In this document: piece by piece, positions 8,133 through 14,933 of the stretch | How the letters are laid out: each line of letters begins with the position of its first letter | How positions within the stretch are numbered: position 1 is the first letter of the stretch | NCBI GenBank assembly: GCA_964351625.1 | Contig: CAYGOV010000003.1 | Coordinates: 62,001 to 126,000, forward strand | DNA: 64,000 bases | DNA from: Marinoscillum sp964351625 | GTDB lineage: Bacteria; Bacteroidota; Bacteroidia; Cytophagales; Cyclobacteriaceae | Direction of reading: 5' to 3' | The notes under the pieces: model-generated | Databases searched by the model: none | Told to the model about the DNA's origin: nothing | Seen by the model: the letters and a program-made list of their open reading frames with translations, nothing else | Translations under genes and position numbers: made by a program

Positions 8133-9065
8133 ATGAAAATACAATATTTAAAGAATTTACATATCATACAGATTTTGGTGGCATATGGCTATCAAGATTT
8201 AGTAGTAACAATGGATAAAAAGAAAGCTGTTTTCTATTCTCCATTGAGTGAGAATAATGAAGATCTATTTTCGATTGATTTAGAGAGCAACACATGGATA
8301 GATGAGTCCACTAAGATGTTTGGAGGACCAATAGAACTTAGCATGATACTCTCAGGCAAAGAGTCCACAGAAGAAGTTTATGTGTCGTATCGCGACGGAA
8401 TGCAGTCCTATTTAAAGCGAACAGGTAGCGCCGAATCTTCTGAGTGGAGGACGCCAGAAGCTCCAAAAAATCAGCCTGCAGAGGATCCGAATTTAGTACT
8501 GTTTAATGGGCAAATAATCAAGGCTAATTGGAATTTGGAATTCCTCCATAATTACTTGATTCATGATAACACCTTCAATGGATTGATCAAAGAAGCGGAG
8601 TATAGACCAAGTGCTAGATCATTTCTCGAAGAAAGGTTCGTAGCAATGAGAAATGATTCAGGGGGGTACGCTTTAATCAACAAGATTAGGAAGGTTAATG
8701 TCGGGCCACCTGACATTACGACTTTCATTAAAGACAATCGACGTATAGTAATATTCCTAGATTTTTTGAATTACTTAAGCTTTTTGGAAGATACAAAATA
8801 CACTGGATCTACTATCATTTTGAATGATCCAAGTAACATAAATAAGTGTATAAATTATGTACGAACACACCTGTCAGGATGTACCAATATTGACCTCTTT
8901 CTACCATATTATATGGATGGTAGAAATCTTACTCTAGTGCTTAAAAAGGAAATCCCAATAGCGCAAGACAGGTCTATTGAATACAAGGATGATGGCGACT
9001 ATTCCAATTACTATAAGAGGTTCTATTTTGTGAAAATGGAAAAAAGGAATCAAGCAAAAAACTAA
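8133..9065 (+). CDS. Degenerate CHC2/Toprim primase-like protein of a mobile element
   Basis: 310 residues. The layout follows the zinc-finger-plus-Toprim primases of Bacteroidota mobile elements: an N-terminal ILVAYGY, then YSPL (35-38) at the place of the zinc-finger core, FSIDLESNTWID and GGPIELSMILSG (CHC2-like, residues 10-75), a linker, then GGYALINKIRKVNVGPPDITTFI and a Toprim-like part (about 203-265). Key residues are missing: no zinc cysteines, the Toprim Glu is replaced (IVIFLDF at 205-211) and the DxD-type site reads PYYMDGRN (259-265). It probably no longer synthesises primers and may bind DNA or a partner instead. It lies 117 bases before the MobC-like gene. Confidence 0.6.
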   Translation: MKIQYLKNLHIIQILVAYGYQDLVVTMDKKKAVFYSPLSENNEDLFSIDLESNTWIDESTKMFGGPIELSMILSGKESTEEVYVSYRDGMQSYLKRTGSAESSEWRTPEAPKNQPAEDPNLVLFNGQIIKANWNLEFLHNYLIHDNTFNGLIKEAEYRPSARSFLEERFVAMRNDSGGYALINKIRKVNVGPPDITTFIKDNRRIVIFLDFLNYLSFLEDTKYTGSTIILNDPSNINKCINYVRTHLSGCTNIDLFLPYYMDGRNLTLVLKKEIPIAQDRSIEYKDDGDYSNYYKRFYFVKMEKRNQAKN

Positions 9066-9094
9066 ACTTAAACCTGTTCCTATTGAATACATAG

Positions 9095-9151
9095 CCAGAT
9101 GGGTTTACCGACTCTATTAACGGTGGTTAATAGTGTCATGTAAACATCTGG
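9095..9151. repeat. Long imperfect palindrome, candidate oriT or relaxosome site
   Basis: A 57-bp inverted repeat: left arm 9095-9121, loop GGTG 9122-9125, right arm 9126-9151. The outer 7 bp (CCAGATG/CATCTGG), a GTTTAC/GTAAAC block and the inner CTATTAAC/GTTAATAG all pair, with only short mismatches between. It lies 31 bases before the MobC-like gene, the usual place of a transfer origin, and could instead autoregulate the mob operon. Confidence 0.65.
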
Positions 9152-9182
9152 TTTTGCTCACTGGGTTCGCAAAAGGAAAAAA

Positions 9183-9497
9183 ATGGGAAGACCAAAAAGT
9201 AATATCATAAGAGTTAAAAATATCACAATTCATTGCTCTCATATTGAATATGAGTCTTTAAAAAGAAAGGCGTATTTCACGCGACAACCAATGAGTGTCT
9301 ACCTCCGGATGTGCGGTTTAGAGAAGGACTTACAACCTCGATTAACAGATGATGAAATAGCCATACTTATGAACTTGGTAGGTATTGCTAACAACTTAAA
9401 TCAAGCTGTCAAAAGATTGAATTCACAAGGTGATACAAATGATAATATTTCAAGACTATTAGAATTGGTGAATGAACTAATCGGTAGGTTAACGTGA
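9183..9497 (+). CDS. mobC: MobC-like relaxosome accessory protein
   Basis: 104 residues. It has a basic N-terminus, a ribbon-helix-helix-like part (VKNITIHCSHIEYESLKRKAY, then SVYLRMCGL) and the MobC hallmark ANNLNQ (69-74) followed by KRLN. MobC proteins bind oriT and help the relaxase open the strands. The stop overlaps the GTG start of the relaxase gene (GTGA at 9494-9497), so the two are translationally coupled. The large palindrome just upstream is the likely binding region. Confidence 0.85.
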   Translation: MGRPKSNIIRVKNITIHCSHIEYESLKRKAYFTRQPMSVYLRMCGLEKDLQPRLTDDEIAILMNLVGIANNLNQAVKRLNSQGDTNDNISRLLELVNELIGRLT

Positions 9498-10213
9498 TAG
9501 GTAAGGCCATACTCGGGAACAGTTTTATCAACTGTATCAAGTATTGCTTGAATCCAAAAAAGAGCCCAAAAATATTAGAGGTAAATGGAATTGCTCTTGG
9601 GAAAGTCAACTTTATGGCGAGGCAATATGAAGCAATTGCTAATCTAAAACCTGGCCTCAAAAAGAAGGTTTGGCATACTGCTATTTCCTTCGCGCATCAA
9701 GATAAAGTAGATGAGTCTGAGATGGTTTCTATCGCCGAAGAATACATGGATAGAATGGAACTTAAAAACAATCAATGGATCATTGTTCGACATAGAGACA
9801 CTGCTCATGAGCACCTTCATATCATTATTAATAGGATTAGCAATAACGGTATTTCAGCACGTGATTGGAGGTGTCGCTTTCGTACAATGAAGGTCATGCA
9901 GGAGCTAGAAATCGAACGAGGACTCACTGTTGCTTCAGAGCAAGGTAATAATCGAAAGGAAGCAATTCGCACTCAAATTGAGAAAGGATTAAAACTTCGT
10001 GAAAACCTAGACCAAATAGTTAAGCGTGTAGAGCTTTTGGGCTACAGCATAGAATATAATACCACAAGTACAGGCAATGTAAGAGGGATGAGCTTTGTCA
10101 ATAAGGAGAAGGGTATCCTGTTTAAATCGAGCAGCATAGATCGTAACTTCTCTTACTCCAAGCTGCTCGATCAGATTAATCAAAATAACAAACAAATAAA
10201 TAGAAACTTATGA
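9494..10213 (+). CDS. MobA/VirD2-type relaxase (PF03432-like), short form
   Basis: 239 residues from a GTG start at 9494 inside the MobC stop. It shows the relaxase layout: an N-terminal tyrosine in CIKYCLN (Y17, candidate nicking residue), KVWHTAISF (H61), and the metal-binding triad AHEHLHIIINR (H105, H107, H109 and N112). The C-terminal part continues about 110 residues past this with a helical tail (KLRENLDQIVKRVELLGY). It would nick oriT and stay bound to the 5' end for conjugative transfer by a helper. It is shorter than most family members, which carry long C-terminal tails, and its end overlaps the next gene by ATGA. Confidence 0.88.
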   Translation: MIGKAILGNSFINCIKYCLNPKKSPKILEVNGIALGKVNFMARQYEAIANLKPGLKKKVWHTAISFAHQDKVDESEMVSIAEEYMDRMELKNNQWIIVRHRDTAHEHLHIIINRISNNGISARDWRCRFRTMKVMQELEIERGLTVASEQGNNRKEAIRTQIEKGLKLRENLDQIVKRVELLGYSIEYNTTSTGNVRGMSFVNKEKGILFKSSSIDRNFSYSKLLDQINQNNKQINRNL

Positions 10214-10491
10214 AAGATGACCAATTAGAAACCGTATTGAATCAAGTCTTGATCAAATTAGACAATCTTGAAAAACAAGTACGAGAATTGAAAAAGGAAA
10301 GTCCAGTTGAGAATGAGCCGAAGGTAAGTGATTCTGATACCAATGCTCAGGCCTTAAACAATATGGAATGGATTATTAACTACCAGGCGATCATCAATAA
10401 GAACATCTTACAACTAGCAATTAATATCAAAAAGGCAGGGGACTCCTTATCCGCAAAAATAGATCAGAAAAAACTGAGGGATCTGTTTTAG
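10210..10491 (+). CDS. Small coiled-coil protein coupled to the relaxase
   Basis: 93 residues with heptad-like leucines (LETVLNQVLIKLDNLEKQVRELKK, about 5-29), an acidic linker and a C-terminal helix. The ATG overlaps the relaxase stop (ATGA at 10210-10213), placing it third in the mobC-relaxase operon. I do not recognise the family. Position suggests an accessory relaxosome or coupling role, which is inference. Confidence 0.7.
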   Translation: MKDDQLETVLNQVLIKLDNLEKQVRELKKESPVENEPKVSDSDTNAQALNNMEWIINYQAIINKNILQLAINIKKAGDSLSAKIDQKKLRDLF

Positions 10492-10527
10492 GTATTAATC
10501 TCAAGGGGGTAAACCAAGTCAAAGTCA

Positions 10528-10569
10528 TTTATTAAACATTCCGCTTGTCAGGCAAAAATGTTTAATAAA
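10528..10569. repeat. Perfect 13-bp inverted repeat before the GIY-YIG-like gene
   Basis: TTTATTAAACATT (10528-10540) and its exact complement (10557-10569) flank a 16-base spacer that is richer in G and C. The right arm ends 10 bases before the start at 10580. It has the look of an operator or recombination site rather than a terminator, since the following bases are AAAAGAAAATATA. Confidence 0.7.
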
Positions 10570-10579
10570 AGAAAATATA

Positions 10580-10984
10580 ATGAAAGCAACGACATGGTAC
10601 CAGCCTGCAATTCTGTATTTGATTGACCTGAATGGAATAACAAAATTTGGGATTACTGTTGATTGGAAAAGCAGAAAAAAACGATATCAACGAGATTTCT
10701 CAAACTTGCCTCTGCAGGAGATCGTACAATTTGATTTTGATAGAAGATGGCAAGCTGAGCTCGTTGAGTATATGATGACACGACGGCTAAAGCGATGGAT
10801 AGCTAAGGGACGTTATGAATGGGTTATTGATCTACCTATTCAGGCTGTCATGGACTGCTATCGTCAGACTAGAAAAGTCGTAGAGCCACATTTTGATTTT
10901 GCCTCAACCTACCACTACACAGGGAATAGGCGCTATGGGTTCTATAGTCAGCTATACGATATGATAAAAGGTGAGTTTGAATGA
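10580..10984 (+). CDS. GIY-YIG-like (T5orf172/MUG113-type) protein
   Basis: 134 residues. The N-terminus shows the two strands of a GIY-YIG domain in variant form: ILYLIDLNG (11-19) and TKFGITVDWKSRKKRY (21-36), with the conserved Arg in RKKRY and a late RYEWVIDL (78-85) that supplies the expected Glu (E80). This is the pattern of T5orf172/MUG113-type domains, which are often in phages and mobile elements. If active it would cut DNA with one metal ion. No second DNA-binding domain is seen. It lies alone after the mob operon, directly behind a perfect inverted repeat. Confidence 0.65.
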   Translation: MKATTWYQPAILYLIDLNGITKFGITVDWKSRKKRYQRDFSNLPLQEIVQFDFDRRWQAELVEYMMTRRLKRWIAKGRYEWVIDLPIQAVMDCYRQTRKVVEPHFDFASTYHYTGNRRYGFYSQLYDMIKGEFE

Positions 10985-11035
10985 CTAATATGAAATATTC
11001 ACGGGGGAACATAAAATGTTGTGTTCCTCCAATGT

Positions 11036-11182
11036 TTAAATTAACCATAAATCCCATTCAATTAGTTCAAATAGCTTCAAAAGCTCATCAATTGAATCAG
11101 CCTTTAACGTATGGCCGACTTTACCTCTTCCATTGTCTTTAAGAGTCTTCTCATTGGGGATGCACTCACTCCCCAAACCCAA
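11036..11182 (-). pseudogene. Possible remnant of a RelB/DinJ-like antitoxin
   Basis: On the minus strand, a frame ending at the stop 11036-11038 reads ECIPNEKTLKDNGRGK, then VGHTLKADSIDELLKLFE. This resembles the C-terminal half of RelB/DinJ antitoxins (IPN-x-T-L ... S-x-D-E-L). No ATG is present; the only starts are TTG at 11182 or 11176, inside the end of the next gene upstream (11166-11507) in a different frame. It may be the tail of that gene after a frameshift, or a decayed antitoxin. No toxin gene is adjacent. Confidence 0.35.
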
Positions 11183-11507
11183 ACACCCGAGAAAGCCTTG
11201 GGAATAGATCGAAGATTTTTTGAAGTACGGCGCTATTCGCGGCAGTCATTTTGAACTCGTGACCTTCTTCATCCTTCCAACTTACAAGCACTCGGAGATT
11301 GTTGATTTCTATTGGTTTGGTGATACGCTTTACGAGTTGGTAATGATGAACCATGTCTTCCTCACATCGCTCTGCCTCTTCGGCAAAACCATGGTCAATT
11401 TGGATATACTTCTTCCGTTCTTTGACGAAGACACGCATGTAGTGATAGGTGGTGCCGAAATATCCATCCTTGACTTTTACTTTGTAATACCCAGGTTCAA
11501 ATTTCAT
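11166..11507 (-). CDS. Hypothetical beta-rich protein
   Basis: 113 residues beginning MKFEPGYYKVKVKDGYFG. Alternating strands with many aromatic and charged residues (YHYMRVFVKERKKYIQID, LRVLVSWKDEEGHEFKM) look like real protein, while the plus-strand frame across the same bases (11220-11519) does not. I do not recognise a family. It ends the accessory region on its right side. Its 3' end overlaps the antitoxin-like remnant in another frame, so it could be a broken longer gene. Confidence 0.5.
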   Translation of the reverse strand: MKFEPGYYKVKVKDGYFGTTYHYMRVFVKERKKYIQIDHGFAEEAERCEEDMVHHYQLVKRITKPIEINNLRVLVSWKDEEGHEFKMTAANSAVLQKIFDLFPRLSRVFGFGE

Positions 11508-11583
11508 TATGCTAATTAAAATAGTAAAACTAAAATAATTAGTCTTTAGGTGAAAGATATTTTGGAAGCTGGTCTAATTGATG

Positions 11584-11619
11584 TGTGGTGTTAGTGTGGT
11601 GTCACACTCAAACACCACA
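11584..11619. repeat. Strong hairpin at the accessory-region boundary
   Basis: TGTGGTGTT (11584-11592) pairs with AACACCACA (11611-11619) and AGTGTG (11593-11598) with CACACT (11603-11608), around a GTGT loop, leaving only a two-base bulge (11609-11610). No T-run follows, so it is not a standard terminator. Confidence 0.7.
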
Positions 11620-11660
11620 ACCTCACTTTCGTCATAAAGTGCTTAAATAGCTATTCTTAG

Positions 11661-11687
11661 GTGTTTTGTGCTGTTGATACCAAACAC
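11661..11687. repeat. Second, related inverted repeat
   Basis: GTGTTTTG (11661-11668) and CAAACAC (11681-11687) pair with one bulge around a 12-base loop. It lies 42 bases from the first hairpin and shares its GTGTT/AACAC core; the following CACCAAGCACCACAA also echoes the first repeat's right arm. Confidence 0.5.
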
Positions 11688-11887
11688 GCCGCACCAAGCA
11701 CCACAATCTCCTTTTGCCTACCATAAGAAGGATGCCTTTGTGAATAGTTCAGACTATTTAGAAAACCTGGCCTATTCCTTTGCCAAGTCACAACAGTTTG
11801 GGAAAAAGGCGTAGTTTGATAGGTTTATTTGGGATTGTCCAAGACTGATATCCTATCTTTTCCATGTGTTTCGAAGACACATAACCT

Positions 11888-13135
11888 CTAAATAATCAAA
11901 TGATCCGGCTTAAACTCAATGGTCAGATCTATTAATTTGGTCTTGTCTACTTTCGCAGATTCCTTGATGAATTTGGTGCCAATCACATAAGCCTTGGCGT
12001 TGTTTACTCCATCAACAGCGAGCAGTTGGTTACCTTTGAAATACCAGACTGAAAACTTGGTGGCTTCACCTTCTTCTTCACGTATGATGAGTTCATCATA
12101 GCCATCCGAAAGACCCACCATTTGAAGTTTTACGTCATACTGATCCGACCAAAACCAAGGTATGGTGTCGTATGTCGGGTTTTTACCGCAGATATCAGCT
12201 GCGGCTACTTTAGCCTGGTCCACCGAGTTTTGCACACATTCCAGTCGCACAAAGCGATCGTAATGTGGGTTGTGATGGTAGCTGCAATCACCAATGGCAT
12301 AGATGTCCGGATCACTTGTTTGTGCTGTGGCAGCTACTTTGATTCCGTTTTCTATTTCTAGTCCAATTTCCTTGGCCAGTTCCAGATTCACACGAATGCC
12401 CACACCCGCAACAATAATAGTAGCTTCGTATTTAGAGCCGTCCAGACAAGTAATGATGTTGAGGCCATTACTCGTTTCAATCGAAACGACATTTTTAGAA
12501 GTGAACACGTCCACACCGTTTTTGGCATGGAGCTCCTGAAAGAACGCAGACATTTCCGGAGAGGTCACTCGTGCTAACACCCGTTCTTCACGCTCCAGCA
12601 CAGTTACCGACGCACCTAGTTTCTTCATGGAAGCGGCGATTTCCAAACCAATGTAACCACCCCCAATGATCACTACTTTTTTGTTTGTTGCTGTTTGCAT
12701 GGCGGCCCGAATGTCATTGACATCCCTGGCTGTGCGTAATGGAAATAGTTTAGTCGCTGTATCGATCCCGGGAATGGGAGGGATGATCGGTCGTGCGCCC
12801 GTGGCAATGACGAGTTTGTCATAAACCTGTGTTGTGCCGTCACTTAACGTCACCAATTTCTCCGCTTTGTTTATGGAAGAAACCAGAACCCCAAGGCGCA
12901 GCGTGATATTCTCTTTTTCGTAGCTGAGCGGGGATTTCAGCGAATGTTTTTCAATCTCATCGTCCGTGGTGAGGTAGGCTTTCGAAAGCGGCGGACGGTG
13001 GTACGGCAGGTTTGGATCCCCATCGTAAAGGATGATTTGTCCTTCCCAGCCTTCTTTTCTGAGCGCAAAGGCGAAGTTCACCCCGGCGTGACTCGCCCCA
13101 ATGACTACACAGACGTGGTTGATGGATGCTTCCAT
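11888..13135 (-). CDS. NAD(P)H-dependent ferredoxin reductase of a P450 system
   Basis: 415 residues from the ATG at 13135; a longer frame to 13210 runs into the ferredoxin gene. It has two dinucleotide folds: VVIGASHAGVNFA near residue 8 for FAD and VVIGGGYIGLEIAASMKKLG near 150 for NAD(P)H, plus the ATG motif KLVIATGARP and the second FAD contact IYAIGDCS. This is the putidaredoxin/rubredoxin-reductase type that passes electrons to a 2Fe-2S ferredoxin. Last of three minus-strand genes (P450, ferredoxin, reductase) with 14 bases to the ferredoxin stop, so one transcript is likely. Confidence 0.93.
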   Translation of the reverse strand: MEASINHVCVVIGASHAGVNFAFALRKEGWEGQIILYDGDPNLPYHRPPLSKAYLTTDDEIEKHSLKSPLSYEKENITLRLGVLVSSINKAEKLVTLSDGTTQVYDKLVIATGARPIIPPIPGIDTATKLFPLRTARDVNDIRAAMQTATNKKVVIIGGGYIGLEIAASMKKLGASVTVLEREERVLARVTSPEMSAFFQELHAKNGVDVFTSKNVVSIETSNGLNIITCLDGSKYEATIIVAGVGIRVNLELAKEIGLEIENGIKVAATAQTSDPDIYAIGDCSYHHNPHYDRFVRLECVQNSVDQAKVAAADICGKNPTYDTIPWFWSDQYDVKLQMVGLSDGYDELIIREEEGEATKFSVWYFKGNQLLAVDGVNNAKAYVIGTKFIKESAKVDKTKLIDLTIEFKPDHLII

Positions 13136-13149
13136 GGTCGATGTTTGGA

Positions 13150-13461
13150 TTAGTCGTTTGCTACGTGTAGCACCAAACCATTCAGTTCCTCTGTAATGTC
13201 GATCTGGCAACCCAGACGACTATATTCCGTCACGTAATCATCCAGTTCGAGCATGTCAGCTTCTATGTCGCCGGCTTTGCCCACCTTGTCAAAATAGTCG
13301 GCAGCCACGTGCACGTGGCAGGTAGCGCAAGAGCAAACCCCGCCGCATTCTCCCTCTATGCCCTGCACGTCGTTTTCCTTTGCCAGCTCCATGATGGTGC
13401 CCGACGAAGTTTCCGTAACAATCGTTTCCCCACTTTTCGTGATAAATGTAATCTTAGCCAT
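13150..13461 (-). CDS. 2Fe-2S ferredoxin, adrenodoxin/putidaredoxin type
   Basis: 103 residues. The cluster ligands are C39, C45, C48 (C-x5-C-x2-C in ECGGVCSCATC) and C85 (SRLGCQI). An additional C43 lies inside the loop. The pattern MAKITFITKSGETIV and the acidic helix DIEADMLELDDY match ferredoxins that shuttle single electrons from a reductase to a P450. It lies between the P450 (34 bases upstream) and its reductase. Base composition here is clearly richer in G+C than in the rest of the window. Confidence 0.95.
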   Translation of the reverse strand: MAKITFITKSGETIVTETSSGTIMELAKENDVQGIEGECGGVCSCATCHVHVAADYFDKVGKAGDIEADMLELDDYVTEYSRLGCQIDITEELNGLVLHVAND

Positions 13462-13495
13462 GTATTCGTTTTTTTCTTCTGGTGAATGTTAAAGT

Positions 13496-14740
13496 TTAGT
13501 GTGCGTGGAATGTGACGTTGATGCTGTCATAGCCCACTTTGCGCTGGAATTCATCCCAATTCTCCACGTTCTCTTTGTAATCCAGCAGGTCAATGGATTT
13601 TACATTTTTGGACAAAACAGCCAAAAGCGTTCTCAAAATCTGACGGGCATGGGTAGCACCTAGGCATTTGTGGATGCCAAAGCCAAAACCAACATGTGGG
13701 TTCATTTTGCGATCCAGATCAATTTCGTTGGGGTTTTCAAAGGTTGACGCATCCCTGTTGGCGGAGGCCCAGCAAAGCGATACCCGCGTGTCCGCTTTCA
13801 CGGCATGTTCGCACACCGCCGTGTCTTTGGTGGCCACACGCCCCATGTGGGTGAGTGGCGAAAAGTAGCGCACAATTTCCTCCACTGCCTGAACGGCGAT
13901 CTCGGGTTCCTTTTTTAGTCGTTCCAGTGATTGCGGATGATCGGCCAGGTAGGCGATGGTATTGGTTACCGCATTGATGACGGTATCCCTACCACCGGCA
14001 AAAGTCAGGATCATCACGCCTTTCACTTCTTCTTTGGTTAGCTTTCGTCCTTCTATTTCTGAAGCCAGCAATACCGAATAAAGATCATCGCCCGGATGGG
14101 CAATTGCCTTGTCTATTTGAGCGTCGATGTAATCGTAAAGAATGGCCGCCTTTTTTCCATCTACGGGGCTGTCTTCGCTGCGGAAGACGTGCGTGCCCCA
14201 TGAAACCCACAGCTCGGATTCGGCGTAAGGAATGTTGAGCAGCAAAGTCAAAGCTCGGGATTGTAGTTTCAGAGAAAAGCCTTCCACAACCTCTACCGAT
14301 CCCATCGTCAGCACCTCATCTACCAGCTCACTGATTATTTTGGTCAATTTCTCCTTGTATTCCTCTTCCGTTTCAGGTCTTCTGAACCAGGCTTCTACCA
14401 ACGCACGGTATTGCGAATGCATGGGCGGATCCACCTCGAAAGGAATCTGACGGGTGTCGCGGATGCTTACTTCCGATGGAATCACGATGCGGCCGGGAGC
14501 AGCTCCCGATTGGAAGATTTCAGCATCCTTGGCTGTCTTGCGGACATCCTTGAGGCGGAGCAGCATCATCACGGGATCATCCTGATCATTGACATGACCA
14601 TAGCCCTTTTCCTCACGGGCTTTCTCAAACGGATCAGGTAGTGCACTTTTTTTCATAGACGCTTTAGTTTCAATGGTGTTTGGGTATGGTAGCCTGCCCG
14701 TTTTGTTTCCAATGTTGGAAGCATTAAGCACATTTTCCAC
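13496..14740 (-). CDS. Cytochrome P450, likely sugar O-demethylase (CYP236-like by context)
   Basis: Up to 414 residues; a second ATG at 14656 (MKKSALPDPFEKA) would give a 386-residue protein without the odd N-terminal 28. P450 marks are complete: I-helix FAGGRDTV, K-helix EEIVRY (ExxR), and the heme loop FGFGIHKCLG with C359. It has no membrane anchor, so it is cytoplasmic and fed by the neighbouring ferredoxin and reductase. Such triads in marine Bacteroidota galactan loci are known to demethylate 6-O-methyl-D-galactose, releasing formaldehyde; the nearby formaldehyde- and formate-oxidising genes and the GH86 enzyme in this window support the same job. Substrate is inferred. Confidence 0.92.
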   Translation of the reverse strand: MENVLNASNIGNKTGRLPYPNTIETKASMKKSALPDPFEKAREEKGYGHVNDQDDPVMMLLRLKDVRKTAKDAEIFQSGAAPGRIVIPSEVSIRDTRQIPFEVDPPMHSQYRALVEAWFRRPETEEEYKEKLTKIISELVDEVLTMGSVEVVEGFSLKLQSRALTLLLNIPYAESELWVSWGTHVFRSEDSPVDGKKAAILYDYIDAQIDKAIAHPGDDLYSVLLASEIEGRKLTKEEVKGVMILTFAGGRDTVINAVTNTIAYLADHPQSLERLKKEPEIAVQAVEEIVRYFSPLTHMGRVATKDTAVCEHAVKADTRVSLCWASANRDASTFENPNEIDLDRKMNPHVGFGFGIHKCLGATHARQILRTLLAVLSKNVKSIDLLDYKENVENWDEFQRKVGYDSINVTFHAH

Positions 14741-14933
14741 GTTGCAAAGTACAACAGACTAGTATCCTGAATATTTATGTATTTTGATTAATATATATGT
14801 TATTCTGTTTGCAGAAACTTGGTGATGGTGTTCATGTTGATTGTAAAGAGAATATTTGGGGGAATTCAGGCGCATTTTCAAGCACGATAAGGATGTGGCT
14901 AAGAGATGGAATCATCTTTCGGTAATTAGCTGT

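Larger units (their letters stand above)
11508..11887. other. 380-bp gap between accessory region and P450 cluster, with hairpins
   Basis: No gene is visible. It holds two GTGTT/AACAC-type inverted repeats (listed separately) and, at 11864-11882, a small ATGTGT/ACACAT hairpin just after the reductase stop that might slow transcription on the minus strand but lacks a T-run. The end of the mobile element probably lies in here. Confidence 0.5.

Noticed and set aside
11220..11519. 99-codon open frame on the plus strand opposite the hypothetical gene at 11166-11507
   Set aside because: Hydrophobic low-order sequence; the minus frame looks more like a real protein. Neither is certain.
11864..11882. 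Terminator for the reductase operon
   Set aside because: The small hairpin lacks a T-run on the minus strand, so termination cannot be claimed.
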